64,000 nt of DNA from Nectonema munidae (taxonomy: Eukaryota; Nematomorpha; Nectonematoida; Nectonematidae). The DNA is taken from contig JAUIRK010000069.1 in assembly GCA_030549495.1 (NCBI GenBank), positions 620,001-684,000 of the forward strand, written 5' to 3'. Position numbers and translations under genes: made by a program. How positions within the stretch are numbered: position 1 is the first letter of the stretch; each line of letters starts with the position of its first letter. Below, piece by piece: positions 22,279 to 33,770 of the stretch. The notes under the pieces were generated by a model that did no database searches, was not told where the DNA came from, and was given only the letters and a program-made list of their open reading frames with translations.

Positions 22279-22530
22279 GTAATGTGTTACCTCAAGCTCT
22301 TCTGCTTAGTACATTTCACTCGTATATTCTTACCTCGAGCACCTTCTTCATATTCAATTACGCTTGTACTAATTGTTATGTTGTGCTATAGCTATATTCA
22401 ATGATATCGTTTCGTTAGTTTAATTCTTACTTGAATAAAGCTTGTTAAGCCTCACAACCTGTATGTAAGTGGTTTATCTTTAATCTTTCCCAATTATCTC
22501 AATTTATTCAAGTAAAAAATTTTCGTTTTT
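22279..22530 (+). mobile_element. Possible 5' LTR and leader of gag fossil
   Basis: The stretch from TGTAATGTGTTACC (22279) to about 22465 has the look of a short LTR: a TG start, and an AATAAAG signal at 22435. It is followed by a short leader to the gag start. No second LTR was found, so the border is a guess. Treated as part of a fossil retroelement. Confidence 0.3.
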
Positions 22531-23610
22531 TTGCTCACAATTCTTCTTATGGAAAAACTTTTGAAACCTGAACGTCTTGATTTAAATCCTAATTATCCTT
22601 CGGCACCTGAGGAATGGAATCACTGGTTTCGCACGTTTACTAACTTAAATTGCATTGAAGAACAGCATCCTGATCGCTTTGTAGTCCTAACCAATTATAT
22701 TTTTCCTGCTCTTTTTAAACATATTCATCAGGAAAATGATTACGAAAAAGCTATCCAGAAGTTAAGTTCGCTATACGTCCACGAGAAAAAGATGATTTAT
22801 GCCAGACATAAACTAGCTACTAGAAAACAGCTACCTGGAGAAAATGTTGATGAATTCAACCAAACTTTACTACAACTAAGCGCTGAGTGCGAATTTCAAG
22901 ATGTTTCAGCAAACCAATATCGTGAAGAACAAGTGAGAGATGCCTTGATAACAGGAATCTCTTCAAACTTCATCCGACAACGTTTATTAGAGAAGAAAAG
23001 TATATGCTATCAAGAGGCATACGAGTTAGCGAGAACACTTGAACTGGCACAGAATAACTGCGAAAGCTACAACGAAGATAGACTCATTACAGCTACTTTG
23101 AATATCGAAGATAACAAAGCGACCTCAAACGATAGTACTGACGTAAAACAACCACAACTGGCTTTCACCAACAAAGAAAGAAAATGTTATTTCTGTGGAT
23201 ACAATTATCATAGTCGTACTAAATGTCCAGCACGTGATATTACATGTAACAAGTGTTCAAAAATTGGCCACTACGCCAGAGTTTGTAAGTTTCAGGAAGG
23301 ATCTCTGAAGAAACGGTCTTCAACTACTCAAAGTTATCAACTAAGTTCTTCTACTAAAAACGATGCATACAGCGCTAATGTGCTAGTTTTTATAGAACTT
23401 AATGGTATGAAAGTCAAAGCTTTAATGGATACTGGCTCCACAGATTCATACGTGTCTAGTCAGATTATGAAGCAACTTAAAGTAAAAGTTTTTCCATGTC
23501 AGCACAAGGTGGGTTTTGCTTTAATAAATCATAGCGCGTTAACGGAAGGTTTTTGCCTAGTTCAATTAAAAGCTTTTGAAAATGAGTATACACAAGTTAA
23601 GCTTAGTTAA
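22531..23610 (+). mobile_element. LTR retrotransposon fossil, gag-protease part
   Basis: An open stretch of about 359 codons with a gag capsid-like region, zinc-knuckle cysteines (C-x2-C-x4-H-x4-C type) and the start of an aspartic protease (DTGST), the order seen in Ty3/gypsy-type LTR elements. Reverse transcriptase, RNase H and integrase are not present downstream, where a Tigger element follows. The element is therefore incomplete and broken. The gag part is well kept, which suggests moderate age. Possible 5' LTR sequence is listed separately. Confidence 0.8.
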
Positions 23611-24180
23611 GCTTAGGTAAAATGTACACAAGTCGAGCTTAGGAGTAAAACATTATCTACAAATGAGGAAAGAGATGAGCAAGTTAATATTACAAAAAAT
23701 GTTAATATTCTTTGACAAATCACATTTTTTACTTTATCTTCAATTGAAAACTCATTGACACTTTTTTTTCAAAAATGTAACTATTTTGGCGTTTGCCAGA
23801 TGTGTATTTCGATATATTTAGGTATACATTTCGTCATATTTCGACATTAAGAGCCACCCAATATTTAGTACTAAACCCATGATCAATATTTAGCAGAGAG
23901 AACAGTTAAAAATACATCACGAAGACTTAAAAAGATGGCAAAAATGGAGCAAGGAAAACATTGGAAATAGAGCAAAGTTTTCTTCAAAGCTAAACACCCT
24001 ACTCCATAGACATAAGCGTTAAATTAAAAACAATCAACGTTGGCTAGTCGTCTAAAGGCTGAAACATACAAATCTTTTATAAGCTTAATTTCAACGCCTC
24101 TATAAAGTGTAGGACTTGTCTCTAATAAACTTATATAAATTTCTAAAACAGAAAATAAATTGTTTAAGCCTTTATATTTA
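23611..24180. other. Spacer between gag fossil and Tigger
   Basis: AT-rich, no exon supported. It may include decayed retroelement sequence. It would be the 3' flank of the candidate exon at 26860-26990 before the Tigger insertion. Confidence 0.35.
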
Positions 24181-24609
24181 CAGTATACTCTCGTTTACTC
24201 GAAGTTCGATAAGTCGAAATTTCCGTTAAGTCGACGTTTTTTTTATTCCTCTCCCTTTGAGGCCTTTTCAATATTAATTTAAATACGATATCTCGAACTT
24301 AATAACTCGAAACTTCATTTATCTCGAAGCGTTTCACAAGTTCCGTGCATGAAAAAATCTATCAGTATTCTCTCTATAAGTCGAAGTGTTATTTTCAAAA
24401 ACATATTGATTAATTGAAATTATTGAAGCATGCGTTTTATGACAATATTGTTTTTCTGTATGTGCTGAAGTTAAGAAAAATCAATCATTTGATGTAATAA
24501 GCTTTCCGTTTGACACATTGTAATGAATGAGTTTTTTGAATGCTTCTATTGTAGGCAGACACAGCAGTGTATACATCAAATACTAGTGGGGCATAGATAG
24601 TTTCATGTA

Positions 24610-24774
24610 GGGGGTCGTTCACAATTGACGTCAACTAAAAGGGGGGGGGGGGGGGGTGTATCCAAAGTTGACATAAGTCGATTTTGTTAAGTGATGATAT
24701 ATCTAAAAGTTGACATGAGGGGGGGGGGGTTGAAATTTATCAAAAAAAGGTTGACGTCAATTGTGAACGACCCC
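24610..24774. mobile_element. Tc1/mariner-type palindromic MITE in Tigger
   Basis: A 165 bp insert between TA and TA. The left end GGGGGTCGTTCACAATTGAC is inverted at the right end (TTGTGAACGACCCC preceded by GACGTCAA). Long G runs follow each arm. A truncated relative lies at 39233-39338. Confidence 0.85.
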
Positions 24775-24882
24775 TAGCAATATTATCATTTGTGTATTTA
24801 CTTTTGTTACAATTTTTGTCATACACATTCATCTGTGCATCATTTTGCTTCTTTATTTTCATTTTCTTTTGTGTTACGTATT

Positions 24883-26086
24883 ATGCCAAACATAAAACGC
24901 AAGATAACTTCACATAAGGACAAAGTATTTGGCATTGTTAGAGGTTGAAATAAAATAAAATCCAAGACAAAATTGCAAAACAGTTTGGAATACCGTTGAA
25001 CACATTGTCAACATGGATAAAAAAAATCTGATAAAATAAATCAGGCCTATGAAAATAAAAATTCTTCAATTAAACGCGTTCGTCTTCCACACTATCCTGA
25101 TGTAGAAGAAGCCCTTCCCATTGGTTTAAAAACGCACGGGCACAAAATATTCCTGTTTCAGGCCCGATGCTACAAGAAAAAGCAGCAAAGTATGCATCAG
25201 ACTTTCAGCACTCAAACTTTACTTGCAGTGATGGCTGTATAACAAAATTTAAGGATAGACATAACATATGTTTTCGTACTCTATGTGGAGAGTCAATAAG
25301 TGTAACAGTTGATCAAATTGAGAACTGGGTTTCCACGTTCTTACCAAGACTTCTTAACAAGTACACTCCAAATTGTATTTACAACGCTGTCGCGGACTTT
25401 TCTATAAGCTTCTTCCTTCCAAGTCACTTACACTTAAAGGCGAACAGTGTTCATCTGGAAAGTTGTCCAAAGAGAGAGATTGACTGTTCTTCTCTGTGCA
25501 AACATGAATGGTACAGACAAAGTTCCACTTTTGGCGATTGGAAAATCAGCCAAGCCTCGTTGTTTCAGGAATGTTAAAAAACTCTTCCAACAAAATACAG
25601 GAACAATAAAAAGGCCTGGATGACATCAGAGATTTTTACAAACTGGCTGATAACATTAAACCGTCGATTCTGCTTCGAAAAAAAAGATCGCTCCCATAGT
25701 AGATAATGCTCCTTCTTACTCACGCCTTGCACTTACTAATATTGAGATCGTTTATTTACCTCCAAACACAACTTCCAAAACACAACCAATGGATCAGGGT
25801 ATTATAAAAAACTTGAAAATACATTACGGACGTATACTTGTTGATAAACTTACCACATCCATGGAAAATAATAACCCTATTGTCAAAGTAACTGTTCTTG
25901 ATGCTTTGCATATGATTCAAAGAGCTTGTTACTTCAACAACAATTGCGAATTGTTTCAAAAAAGCACAATTGTCTGATGATAACACCAACGTTAGTGTCG
26001 AAGACGAAAATGATGTTCAATTAGAAGAAGTTTGCAAAAGAGCTAGTACGTTTGGGGTGGAAGTGGAGTCATTTGACCTTTTCTAA
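24883..26086 (+). pseudogene. Tigger transposase, broken
   Basis: It starts MPNIKRKITSHKDKVFGIV, then, out of frame, the CENP-B N-terminal helix-turn-helix (AKQFGIPLNTLSTWIKK). The CENP-B-type second DNA-binding part includes GPMLQEKAAKYA and FKDRHNI. The DDE core shows its first Asp in IYNAVADF (25383), the second in IVDNAPSY, and the family motif LPPNTTSKTQPMDQGII. At least four frame changes or stops (near 24950, 25030, 25400 and 25580) plus a late shift near 25975 make it inactive. The role would be cut-and-paste at TA. Confidence 0.88.
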
Positions 26087-26859
26087 AACAATAATCTTTT
26101 TACAGGTCACTTTTTAGTAAAATTATTTACACTTTCAATGAGGGATGCATCTAAGTTAAGATGGAGAAAATTCTCACGCTCTCTTCTACCAGGGGTAAAT
26201 CTAAATAAAGGTGGGTAAATTTATGCCTTCTTGCCAAACCAGGATAACAAGAATGGGTTTAGATGGGGAGTCAGAGTGGGGTGTGTAGTTGTTTTTAAAA
26301 AATACTTTTATCTCTTCCATTCCCGCTTCCTTACTAAAAATTTCTACATCTTTTACTGTTATCAATATGAAATCTTTTTCAAAAAACTCAGAAATTTCTA
26401 CCATAAAATCATTTTTTAACTCAAACAAACATTTTATAAATAATAAAAATGTGGTTTTGTTGATAAATTTTAATTTCTTAATTTGTTTGCTTCACATGTG
26501 TTTTCGTTATTAACACTTTCTTCATTAATCTAAAATTCACTTAAACACAAATTGTCTTGTTATTATGTACAAACCTTATTACATAATATTTAAGTTTCTT
26601 TTTTACAATAGTAAATTTCTTTGCACAAGTACCTCTCCTCCTACCAAAAATTTTGACCCTATTAATAGAGTATGTTTTTCAACCCAAAAAGGCACTATTA
26701 TGTTCTTACAAAATAAACTCAAAACATCAGACTTTTTTTCAACTTTTTTCCTAGAAAATTTAGCAGATTTGAGTCCAAGTTTTGTTAAGTCGAACTCACG
26801 ATAACTCGAAGTGTTTGGCCAAGGCCGTTGAGTTTCGAGTAAACGAGAGTATACTGTAT

Positions 26860-26990
26860 TTATTTTTCCGCCTTCATTGAGGAATCAACATCATGATCGG
26901 ATGCGAACAAAATTTTGGTATCTGTACCACCGACACATATGAGATTTGTTGTTTCAATTAATTCTTCTATCAAAGTAGGGAGGGAATTCA
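26860..26990 (-). CDS. Candidate last exon, unrecognised gene
   Basis: After an AATAATTAG acceptor the minus strand reads NSLPTLIEELIETTNLICVG, then GTDTKILFASDHDVDSSMK and AEK-stop, 131 bases with two leading bases. It is coding-like and ends in a natural TAA that lies three bases from the TA target of the Tigger element, so Tigger would sit in the 3' UTR of this gene. I do not recognise the product. It may belong with the orphan exon at 36058-36300 on the same strand; phases do not join directly, so another exon would be needed. The alternative is a transposon fragment. Confidence 0.42.
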
Positions 26991-28021
26991 CTAATTATTA
27001 TTACTCTAGTAGAGCAAATGAAACAAAAGTAAGCAATCCAAAAAAATAGTTATACAAAATCGAGGACGAATATGTGAATCTCGATCTACTCCTTTCAAAA
27101 GCGATGCAAAAAAATTGAACACAAAAAAATATGTGAAGAAACCTCTTTTGCTTTAATCGTGTTAGTCTTTCCATTTAAACGACATTTATTCTGGATTATT
27201 AAACTTTCCGTTTTTCTATTAAAAAAGAAAATGAAAAGTATCAGAAGTGGAAATATATGTTAAATCGAGGCGTTTAATTTGGGTGACGTTGAACGAGAGA
27301 TCAAGCATTAAAAACATGTCATTGAAATTCTTTAGGTTATAGAAACTTGAAAATTGTAAGTTCCCTTGATCATCCATCGCTAACCGTGCACTCTGTGATA
27401 GACCGATTCACGCTATTGAAGCCTCATCAATAGTGATGTAGCGATCTCAATTTTTAACCGGTGCTCTAATTCCGATATCGATTAGATTTCCAATTACTGA
27501 TACTGATTTATTTTTTCGTTTTGAGTATAAAACGATACTAACCAAGGATTTCAAGTACACAAATTTTTAAATTATTTTCTATTAAAAGCTTTTAAACATC
27601 AATTCAATAAGGGTCTATCAATTTAAAAGATTTATTAAAAAATAGAAAAAACTTCAATGTGTGAAATTAAATATTAAATTTTAATGCAAAAACATGAGTT
27701 TATCTCACATAGTTCCTTCTAATAGAGCAAACTTTTCCACCCAGCACAACTAAACTTGCCATGCCATGTTATGAACGTAGAAATCGAAAGTTGGGACGAG
27801 CGTTTGAAGGAAAATTGGTCGACGTTATTTGTGATGGATCCCTAACTACATTTATGACGTCAGTATATTTTTTTACATCAAATTGTGAGCAAAAAGGCAG
27901 CTTTTATTAAAATGCTATTGTGCATACAGAGAGCGATGCATAAAATACAAAGGTTCTCTTATACCCCTTATAGCTCGAGTATAAGACTCCATTAAGACGA
28001 TTCCGATCTACGCGGTACATC
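26991..28021. other. Intergenic or intronic stretch
   Basis: No exon supported on either strand and no repeat recognised. If the exons at 26860 and 36058 belong to one minus-strand gene, this is intron. Confidence 0.35.
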
Positions 28022-29262
28022 CAGGGTTGTGAAGTCTGAAAAATATTTGGCGACTCCAACATAATGGGTACTTATATATAATTTTGCGAATTTGACTTTA
28101 AAAATGTATAATTATGCAACATCAACCTTTCTCTTTCAAATATTTTAAATCTCAAAAAAGTGTGATGTCATGTACCATATATATAATGGGCGTTTGTGAA
28201 TATCAATTTTAGGTAGTTATTGAAACATTTCCTGAATTTTAGACATTTCTGCTTTGTGCTTCAACCAAAAAATTTGATCTATTTTCTTCAACATAATTTA
28301 TCAAAATGTTCTATTGGCTTGTATTTGTAGTTTAGTGTCTTTCTTGCATTGTCTTCAAAAAAAATTTAAATTATTGTCTATAACCTTTTTATCTAAAATA
28401 AAAGAATACGATTCATAAACTGAATTTATCCTAATTTTTTCCGAAAGCTATTTGGTTTAAAATTTTTAACTTTCTACTCATAAGTTGAGTTTTGCTCCTT
28501 TACAGACTAATTTTAACGTAGAATAAAAAAGTTCATTCTTTAATTTAAATGGAATTTTCAGTCTTTTTTTTCGAGCTGCAAGAATACAAGGATTGGACAA
28601 AGATGATAAATATTTTTATGTTGCGTTTTTGCAATGCTGCACATGAATTTATTTTTTAATCTAACAACATTATATGAATATAACCATCCACGTAGAAAGC
28701 CTCTCCATCTAAGTTATGGGGCCCACTATAAAAAATTGAAATTTACAAATTGAAATGAAATAATGAATTAATTTTTGACAATGGGCTTATACTAACAATA
28801 TAAAGCAAATAAAATCAAAATATAGAAAAAGTATTGATATCATTGACGGTAACGATCAAACTGTTAACTTTGTTAAGATGGGCCTTCTACCTGAAATAAG
28901 AAAGCCGATTTATAATAAAAAATGTCTCTTTGCTATGAGAAACGAAGATAAGAAATATTAGCCATGCTAAAATCCAAAACCTTAACAAAGAAATAGGACA
29001 CAAGTAGAGAAAGGAGCTTATAAACACAAAAAGAAAAAGTTGTTATAAGCAGCATTGATGCTTTAATTTTAGACAAAGCCAGTAGGTAAGCATGTTTATT
29101 AGTGCCCCATTTGGGCCCTCCAAATATAAATTTCTGGCAACGTTACTGAATATAACTATTTATCAAAGTTGGCGTCGAAATAATATCACGACTCCAACTC
29201 CGAATCCTTCTCAAAAGGTGCTCCTCCACAGACTGCAGACTCCGACACCACAACCCTGGATA
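28022..29262. mobile_element. hAT-type element split by an insertion
   Basis: The left end CAGGGTTGTGAAGTC and the right end (GACTCCGACACCACAACCCTG region, inverse CAGGGTTGTGG) match the element at 36333-37005, here in opposite orientation. Flanking 8-mers ggtacatc and gatacaac agree at six positions. Internal sequence runs parallel to the other copy for more than 500 bases. It is interrupted at 28685-29146 by another insert. Confidence 0.7.
28685..29146. mobile_element. Unknown 462 bp insert in hAT element
   Basis: The 10 bp tgaatataac stands on both sides (28675-28684 and 29147-29156), as expected for a target duplication, and the interrupted hAT-type sequence resumes after it. The insert contains a short plus-strand stretch resembling retroelement gag (around 28860-28900), but the family is not clear. 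Confidence 0.45.
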
Positions 29263-30185
29263 CAACACTACTCATACGTTTCACTCCAAACTCACTTTGA
29301 GAATTTTTGAGGGTGAACTAAGCAAAGCAAAAATTATTTTAATGATTAATTTTAAACTAAAACCTTTTTTCCTGATACACCTCTAAAATTTATGTTTTTT
29401 TCTAGATCTTTATTTTTTATACATTCATTACAAGTTTGCTTTATTTTGCTTTTTATTATAATGTATACACTCTAATAAAACTAGATATTTTAATTCATAT
29501 TTAAAACTTTATATTTAAAGACTTTCCGATTCAGAACTATGTCAGATGTTTTGTATGGGCACACTTTGCAAAAAGACTTCCAGGAAAGACAGCATGAAAC
29601 AGTTTTAGATCAATGAACAATTGACATGAATTCATCGTGGAAAGAAAGCAAAGATTTCGCGTGTATCAAAACTCTAAAGCCGAAATTCAACGAAAGACCA
29701 AGCTAAAAACATCTCTAGCTAGAATGGAAAGAAAAATAGAGTTTAAAGCAGCCTACAAAATGGCATTTAATATCAGGGTTGCAAAATCGGAAGTCGGAAT
29801 CGCAATTAAATATGCGACTACTAAAATTTGAATAGATCCATCCCGTGCTAGAATTTCTGAGAGAAATGGATCCTACACTCTTCGATGGATTAAAAAAGTA
29901 TGTAAAGCATTTGCCTCATTAGGCTGACATTTATGGCAACCTTAATGAAATCGTAAAACGTTTGCAGGTCAAGCAAAGTGAAACTGTTGAGGCTTGAATA
30001 GCTTTTAATCGAATACAAGAGAACTCACAATTTCCCGTTGTTATTCTTATATGCAAGTTTAAATGTCTTTTCAAGTTGCTATGAATCAATCTAAAAGTGA
30101 GAGTTTAAGTCTTTGAGGACGAGGAGTTTTTTAAGACTAAGCGTTTGTTTTTTTCAAATGAAATTTTATATATGTAAAGCACGCA
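29263..30185. other. Unassigned stretch before LINE
   Basis: AT-rich with one modest plus-strand open frame near 29637-29831 rich in Lys and Arg that I cannot assign. It may be decayed retroelement sequence. No splice-supported host exon. Confidence 0.3.
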
Positions 30186-30508
30186 CCGATTCCAAATTAC
30201 CACTGCCTTGTGGGTTTAGTACTTGATTGTATAAAGGCTAAAGGTTTCCAGTCCTGAATACAAATACTGGTTGGCGCCAGGAAGGGCATCTGGTCATAAA
30301 AATCACGCTCCAAAATAACATTATGCAACAACAACTCAAATACTACGGAAAATTATGTTCCCAGTTGCTTAACCTCCGGGTAACTGGGGCAAATAGAGTC
30401 ACGGGGAAGGAGTTTTTCTCAGACGTAAGTACAAGAAGACTCATAACGGACCCTGGTAAAGCCTATTAGGAGCACAGGATTCCTAAATTTTTGTCCCTTA
30501 GAAAGCCA

Positions 30509-31221
30509 ATGAAAATACTCAGATTTGCGTCAGCAAATGTTGGTTCGCTTGTAGGTAGAAGTGCTGAAGTGGTGAATATGCTTGTAGAAAGAAAAGTAAT
30601 TGTTGCAGGTCTTCAGGAAGTGAGATATAAGAAAGAAGGCACGCGGATGATTAGAGCAGGTGAGCACGGATACAAATTGTACTGGATTGGAAACAAAGTA
30701 GGACAAGGCGGAGTTGGTCTAATGGTTCATCAGGATTGGCTTGAAAAGATTGTCAGTGTTAGAAGAGTGTCAAGTGGAGTAATTATTATGGAGATGGTTG
30801 TTTACGAAGAAGTGGTGACATTTGTATCTGCCTACGCACCACAGGTTGGTCTTAGTTTAGAAGAAAAAGTAGAGTTTTACGATTGTTTGGCTGAAGTGAT
30901 GATGAAGGTAAAGGGTAAGTGCGTTGTTCTTGGTGATTTCAATGGACATGTGGTAGAGATGTTGAAGGTTTCGAAGATGTTCACGGAGGCTTTGGTTTTG
31001 GAAAAAGAAATAAAGAGGGAGAAATGCTGCTAGATTTTGCCGATAGTTTTGACCTCAAGATTGTCAATACCTGTTTCAAAAAAGAGAAGGAAAAATTGAT
31101 AACTTTTGATTCGGGTGGGAATATAAGTGTAACAGATCATATATTGGTTAGAAAAAGCGATAAAGTTAAGGACGTGAAAGTGATTGCTGGTGAAGAAGTG
31201 ATGACTCAACATAGACTGTGA
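30509..31221 (+). pseudogene. LINE endonuclease domain
   Basis: An APE-like endonuclease that would nick target DNA. Motifs in order: SANVGSL (Asn), LQEVRY (Glu), GGVGLMV, VSAYAPQ, VLGDFNGH (Asp, Asn), SVTDHILVR (Asp, His region) and MTQHRL (final His). A frame change lies near 31020, between the GDFNGH part and the rest, and TGA follows HRL. The QHRL ending is characteristic of the RTE clade. Confidence 0.85.
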
Positions 31222-31999
31222 GTTACGGACATGATTTTTAATCCGAAACAAACGATTAATAAAGAAAAGAAAGAGAGAGTGAAAACTTGGAAACTGAAAG
31301 AGACTCGTACAAAGGAAACGTTTGTTAGAGAAGCACAGTGTGTTCTGGAACAGGCCAATTGCTGGGATGACAAGATGATAAAAGGTTTTATCAAATGTTA
31401 TGAAAAGTGTGCAACGTCTCGAAATCTAGAGGAGAAAGAAAGAGTTGGTGGTGGAATGACCAGGATGTTAAGAATGCAGTTAAAAATAAGAAATTGGCGT
31501 AAAGTAAAAACGGAGTTAGCTAGAAAGGATTTTGTGGAAAGCAAGAAATAGGCAAAAAAGGTGATTAGGAGGGCAATGACTGACGAAGTTAAAAAAGAAT
31601 TAAAAGAATTTGAGACCAGAAGAAAGAATGAGAAAAGTCTTTATAATGGCAAAGCATAGCACTAGAAATAAAAAAGATATTGTTGGCGTGCCTTGCATAT
31701 CAGATAAAAATGGAAACAAACATCTTGATCTAGAAGACAGATTGAAAACATAGAAAGGATACCGTGAAGAACTTTTCAATAATGAAAATTCATGGGAAAT
31801 TTCTTCCAGTAACAATATTATCCAGGGTCCAGTAAGGCTAATAACAGCAGAGGAGATAAAGGCCGTTATATTGAAGATGAAGCATGGTAAGTCGGCTGAC
31901 CTAAGTGGTGTATCTATTGAGGTGATTGATATGTGTCAATTGGAAAATGAGTTAGCAAAGAATGGAAATCTAAAGATTGGAAATCGAATGATGGATGGA

Positions 32000-33340
32000 G
32001 AAAAAATGCCAGAAAGTTGGAGAAAAAGCGTTTTAGTTCTGTTGTACAAAGGGAAAGGCGATGCAAAAAGTGTAAGAATTACAGAAGTCTGAAAATGCTG
32101 GAGCACGGTATGAAGGTTTTGGAAAGAGTGTTTGAAGGTAGGATCAGAGCGAAGGTTGATATTGATGATCTGCAAACGGGGTTTACACCAGGAAAAGGCA
32201 CTATAAACGCAATTTTCATAATGAGGCAACTGATTGAGAAGTATTTGAGAGTTGGGAAAAAAATTGTATATAGCGCTTGTCGATCTAGAGAAGGCTTTTG
32301 ATTCAGTCCCTAGGAATGTTATACGTTGGGCATTAAGAAAAAAGGGTATACCTGAGTTTGAAGTGAACGCAGTAATGGAAATGTATCGAGATTCAAGAAC
32401 AGCAGTGCGTATCGAAGGTGAGCTTTCAGAGTGTTTTAAAATAAATGTTGGTGTTCATCAAGGGTCTGTAATAAGTCCTTTGTTGTTTATCATAGTGATA
32501 GACGCTCTGAGCTCGGAAATCCCGAAAAATAACGGTGAATTTTTGTATGCTGATGCTTTGGTAGTTGTAGGTGATAGATTGGACGAGTTGAATGTTAAGT
32601 ATACCGAATGGAAAAGAGCACTTGAAAGCAAAGGATTAAAAATAAATATAGCAAAGACCAAAGTGATGATCGTGAGTAATAAAACTAATGGTGTCAGGGA
32701 AGTGAGTAGTGTCGACCCCTGTTCATTATGTGGACTGAGGGTAATGAGAAACGCCATTTTATGTACGACTTGTAGAAAGTGGGTTCAAAAAAAATGTTCC
32801 TCTATAAAGGGCTCTCTTTCTGCAGTGAGTGGCTTTGTTTGTAGAAAGTGCAAAAATGGAGACAGCGTAAGTACTCTTGTTGAGAAAGTCAAATTAGGAG
32901 ATGATACGTTCGATGTTCTTGATGATTTCTGTTATTTGGGCGATATGATCAATTGCAACAGTGATGCTTCTAGTAGCGTAAGAGCGCGAATACTTCTAGG
33001 TTGGAAAAAGTTCAAGGAATTATCAGGCTTACTGTGTGGAAATTTTTTATCTGACGAACTAAAAGCAAGACTCTATAAAGTTTGCGTTGGAAGTACGATT
33101 TGTTACGGTTCTGAATGCTGGGTGATGAAGAAGGCTGACACGAGAAGGCTACAAACAACTGAGATGAGAATGATTAGGATGAAGACGCTGAAAAATAGGA
33201 TTGCCAAGGATGTGTTGAGAAAAAAAATTGGAATTGAGGATATAGAAGTGCATTTAGAAGAGAATAGATTACGTTGGTTTGGTCATGTCGAAAGGATGTC
33301 CGAAGGGAACGAACGTTGTAAAGAAGATAAAAGATGAAGA
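32000..33340 (+). pseudogene. LINE reverse transcriptase with zinc finger
   Basis: Motifs: ESWRKSVLVLLYKGKGD, NYRSL, LQTGFTPGKGTINAIF, VDLEKAFDSVPR (first catalytic Asp), VGVHQGSVISPLLF, and LYADALVV where the usual Y-A-D-D is changed to Y-A-D-A, losing a catalytic Asp. A PHD/RING-like zinc finger follows at about 32720-32850 (CSLCG, CTTC, CRKC) with WVQKKC where relatives often have WVHK-C. The thumb and C-terminal region run to 33337 with WFGHVERM, standard for these LINEs. Frame changes near 32075 and 32270 confirm it is dead. Confidence 0.85.
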
Positions 33341-33520
33341 CCAAAGAAAGCATGGAATGAAGTGATTCATCACGATATGGAAAAAAGAAAGCTTGTGCGA
33401 AGTGATGCTAAAGAAAGAATGAAATGGCGTAGTTGTTGCAGCAAATTGGTTGACCCCGAATCTTTGGGAACAATAACCAGGCCTAGAAGGCAAAATGGAT
33501 GCTGATGATGATGATGGGTC

Positions 33521-33770
33521 TCATCAGTTGGATGCAAGTTGCCTTTCACATTTGTGTGAAGCCAACTGAGCTTCAGAAGTGAACCAAACACTTGGTAAAA
33601 ATACTACTGTACAATGTATACATCAAGAAAAGATGATATGGGGTACCTGCATCTATTTTTTGTCTTAAATAAATAATAAAAAAAGGGTAAAATTTTTATC
33701 AAACATATATGCCATTGAAATGGCAATTCCTTTCAGATAATTGTGTGCATTGATTTGACCTCTCCTTATC
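33521..33770. other. Spacer between LINE and SINE
   Basis: AT-rich with an AATAAATAATAAAAAAAG run near 33668. Nothing else recognised. Confidence 0.35.

Larger units (their letters stand above)
24181..26856 (+). mobile_element. Tigger/pogo-type DNA transposon
   Basis: A 2676 bp element with long terminal inverted repeats (CAGTATACTCTCGTTTACTC at the left, its exact inverse at the right) and TA on both sides (24179-24180, 26857-26858). The subterminal regions repeat TCGAA and TCGAAC motifs. It encodes a broken CENP-B/DDE transposase (24883-26086) and contains a small palindromic MITE (24610-24774). The near-perfect terminal repeats contrast with a decayed gene. Confidence 0.93.
30186..33520 (+). 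mobile_element. RTE-type LINE retrotransposon, inactive
   Basis: A non-LTR element of the RTE group. The 5' leader contains GGCGCCAGGAAGGGCATCTG, common in RTE-like elements. An APE-type endonuclease (30509-31221: QEVR, SAYAPQ, GDFNGH, TDH and QHRL motifs) is followed by a reverse transcriptase (32000-32900) and a short GATGAT-rich 3' tail (33499-33516), typical for RTE. RTE elements usually encode one protein; here it is split by frame changes near 31020, 32075 and 32270 and stops near 31219, 31549, 31650 and 31752. The 5' border is approximate and no target duplication was found. Confidence 0.85.

Noticed and set aside
22320-22395. Possible minus-strand exon joining to 22139
   Set aside because: A GTAAGA donor is present, but phases do not fit the acceptor at 22139 and the stretch looks like part of an LTR on the other strand.
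25710-25735. Match to the SINE head (TACTCACGCCTTGCACTTA)
   Set aside because: It falls inside the Tigger transposase reading (SYSRLALTN), so the resemblance is chance.
28850-28990. Short gag-like reading inside the 462 bp insert
   Set aside because: Too short and decayed to assign to a family.
29637-29831. 64-codon Lys/Arg-rich frame
   Set aside because: No recognisable domain, no splice signals, and lies among decayed repeats.
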